Shown here piece by piece: positions 63,113 to 64,000 of a DNA stretch of 64,000 nt (its first letter is position 1; each line of letters begins with the position of its first letter). The notes under the pieces were generated by a model. It saw only the letters and a program-made list of their open reading frames with translations, made no database searches and was not told where the DNA came from. The position numbers and the translations under genes were made by a program. The DNA comes from Dactylosporangium sp. AC04546 (GTDB taxonomy: Bacteria > Actinomycetota > Actinomycetes > Mycobacteriales > Micromonosporaceae): the NCBI RefSeq assembly GCF_022095675.1, contig NZ_JAHYSG010000025.1:1-64000 (forward strand), read 5' to 3'.

Positions 63113-64000
63113 ATGAGGCACCGCAGATTGCTTCCCGCCGTAGCCGCGGCGGTGGCCGCCCTGGTCGCGAGTCCGCTGCTCGCCGGCTGCGGGTCGTCAT
63201 CGGGCGACGGCACCGTCACGCTGACGTTCGCCAACGCCGACCCGTCCGCGACTTGGCAGAAGGCCATCGACGGGTTCCAGAAGGCCAACCCGACCGTCAA
63301 GGTCAAGCAGCTCAACATCCCGTACGCGCAGTACACGAGCACGATCAACCAGCGCATGAGCCAGGGTGGCGGCGGCATCGACCTCATGGTGGTCGACGCC
63401 GGGGGTGCCCTCGCCGACTTCGCCAACCGCGGGTTCCTCGCCGACATCAGCGATCTGAAGAACGACGCGCTGAACGTCGCACTCAGCCCCGACATGGTGA
63501 CCTCGCGGGAGGTCGGCGGCAAGCTCTACGCCCTGGAGACCTGGACGACCGCCCAGTTCCTCTACTACAACAAGGACGCGCTGGCCAAGGCCGGTGTGGA
63601 GGAGCCGCCGGGCGACCCGGCGAAACCCTGGACGTACCAGCAGCTGACCGACGCCGCCAGGAAGGTCCAGACGGCCAAGGCCGCCGACTACCCGCTGCTG
63701 TTCGACCAGTGGGACAGCTACTACCAGCTGCAGATGATGGGCGTCTCGGCCGGCGGCGGCGACGGCATCTCGGCCGACGGGAAGGTGGACTTCTCCAACG
63801 CCGGCTGGCAGAAGATGCTGACGTGGTACGGCGGCCTGTTCAAGGACGGCCTGTCGCCACGCGGCATCACGAACGACAAGAACGGCGCACTGTTCTCCGG
63901 CGGCAAGGCCGGGTTCATCATCTCCGGCCCGTGGGGGCTGCCCGTCTCGCTCAGCGGTGGCGTGAAGTTCGGCATCGCCCCGGCGCCCTACTGGGCGGGC
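63113..64000 (+). CDS. ABC sugar-binding lipoprotein (partial)
   Basis: At least 296 residues; the frame stays open at the window end. AAGGAG lies before the ATG. Type II signal peptide with lipobox LAGC (Cys about residue 23). The sequence is a family 1 carbohydrate-binding protein: TLTFANADPSATWQKAIDGFQKANPTVKVKQ, IDLMVVDAGGALADFANRGFLADIS, LYALETWTTAQFLYYNKDALAKAGV, GKAGFIISGPWGLP. It should deliver a sugar or nucleoside to permeases encoded beyond the window. Its pairing with nucleoside hydrolases suggests ribose-containing ligands. Confidence 0.88.
   Translation, partial: MRHRRLLPAVAAAVAALVASPLLAGCGSSSGDGTVTLTFANADPSATWQKAIDGFQKANPTVKVKQLNIPYAQYTSTINQRMSQGGGGIDLMVVDAGGALADFANRGFLADISDLKNDALNVALSPDMVTSREVGGKLYALETWTTAQFLYYNKDALAKAGVEEPPGDPAKPWTYQQLTDAARKVQTAKAADYPLLFDQWDSYYQLQMMGVSAGGGDGISADGKVDFSNAGWQKMLTWYGGLFKDGLSPRGITNDKNGALFSGGKAGFIISGPWGLPVSLSGGVKFGIAPAPYWAG

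Overview
The window is 64 kb of very GC-rich DNA (third codon positions almost all G or C, many GTG and some TTG starts, short intergenic gaps, ATGA/GTGA start-stop overlaps). Together with an ergothioneine egtA-type gene, a CBM2/GH18 chitinase, DUF574 methyltransferase, an F420-type nitroreductase, several MmyB-like XRE regulators and a CATRA conflict locus, this points to a filamentous actinomycete, most likely Micromonosporaceae; genus cannot be read from the sequence. I found no rRNA, tRNA, CRISPR array, insertion sequence or phage module.

Layout. 0-5 kb: a TetR-controlled set (MFS carrier, TetR, 6-oxocamphor-hydrolase-like crotonase, flavin monooxygenase, SDR) that reads as a ketone/terpenoid catabolic module with a shared palindromic operator. 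5-20 kb: lipoprotein, MmyB regulator, DUF2255/aldo-keto reductase/cupin operon, LysR facing a RhtA-like exporter and a Gfo/Idh oxidoreductase, a GntR-TetR fusion regulator facing an FAD monooxygenase, pentapeptide-repeat membrane protein, NDH-2-like flavoprotein, second MmyB regulator, SDR, EgtA, and a beta-helix lipoprotein with a Gly-Asn-Pro stalk. 19.6-21.7 kb: a second adenylate kinase, a gene broken by two G-run frameshifts, and a SAM methyltransferase.

21.7-28.6 kb is the most interesting part: a conflict (defence-type) island. A standalone TIR-like CAP12/Pycsar-effector protein is divergent from a CATRA-associated small protein and a 761-residue CATRA protein that carries, in the same chain, a class III nucleotide-cyclase-like domain and a second TIR-like domain. 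Facing them is a 990-residue TPR-CHAT protease with an intact His-Cys dyad, and a fragment of another TPR gene lies between. I infer a CATRA system wired to a Pycsar-like cyclase/TIR output.

28.6-45.9 kb: chitinase, SpoU RNA methylase, TetR/aldo-keto reductase pair with twin operators, a GntR-controlled four-gene operon (APC permease, FGGY kinase, glycerol-3-phosphate-dehydrogenase-like flavoprotein, second flavoprotein), a DinB/pentapeptide protein, and a QsdR-type regulator facing an esterase/enoyl-CoA hydratase/acyl-CoA ligase/metallo-hydrolase operon. 46-54.5 kb: secreted or membrane proteins of unknown role, a 1.3-kilo-residue RHS protein, an F420-type reductase and a 55-residue membrane peptide. 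54.6-61 kb: acyltransferase 3, third MmyB regulator divergent from an MFS exporter, then CMD/alcohol dehydrogenase/aldo-keto reductase. 61-64 kb: two nucleoside-hydrolase-like genes under shared TTCTAC operators and a sugar ABC binding lipoprotein that runs off the end.

Regulation is unusually legible: operator-like palindromes can be seen at almost every divergent promoter, and one of them (GGTnCTG-N-CAnnACC) recurs next to all three MmyB-like regulators.
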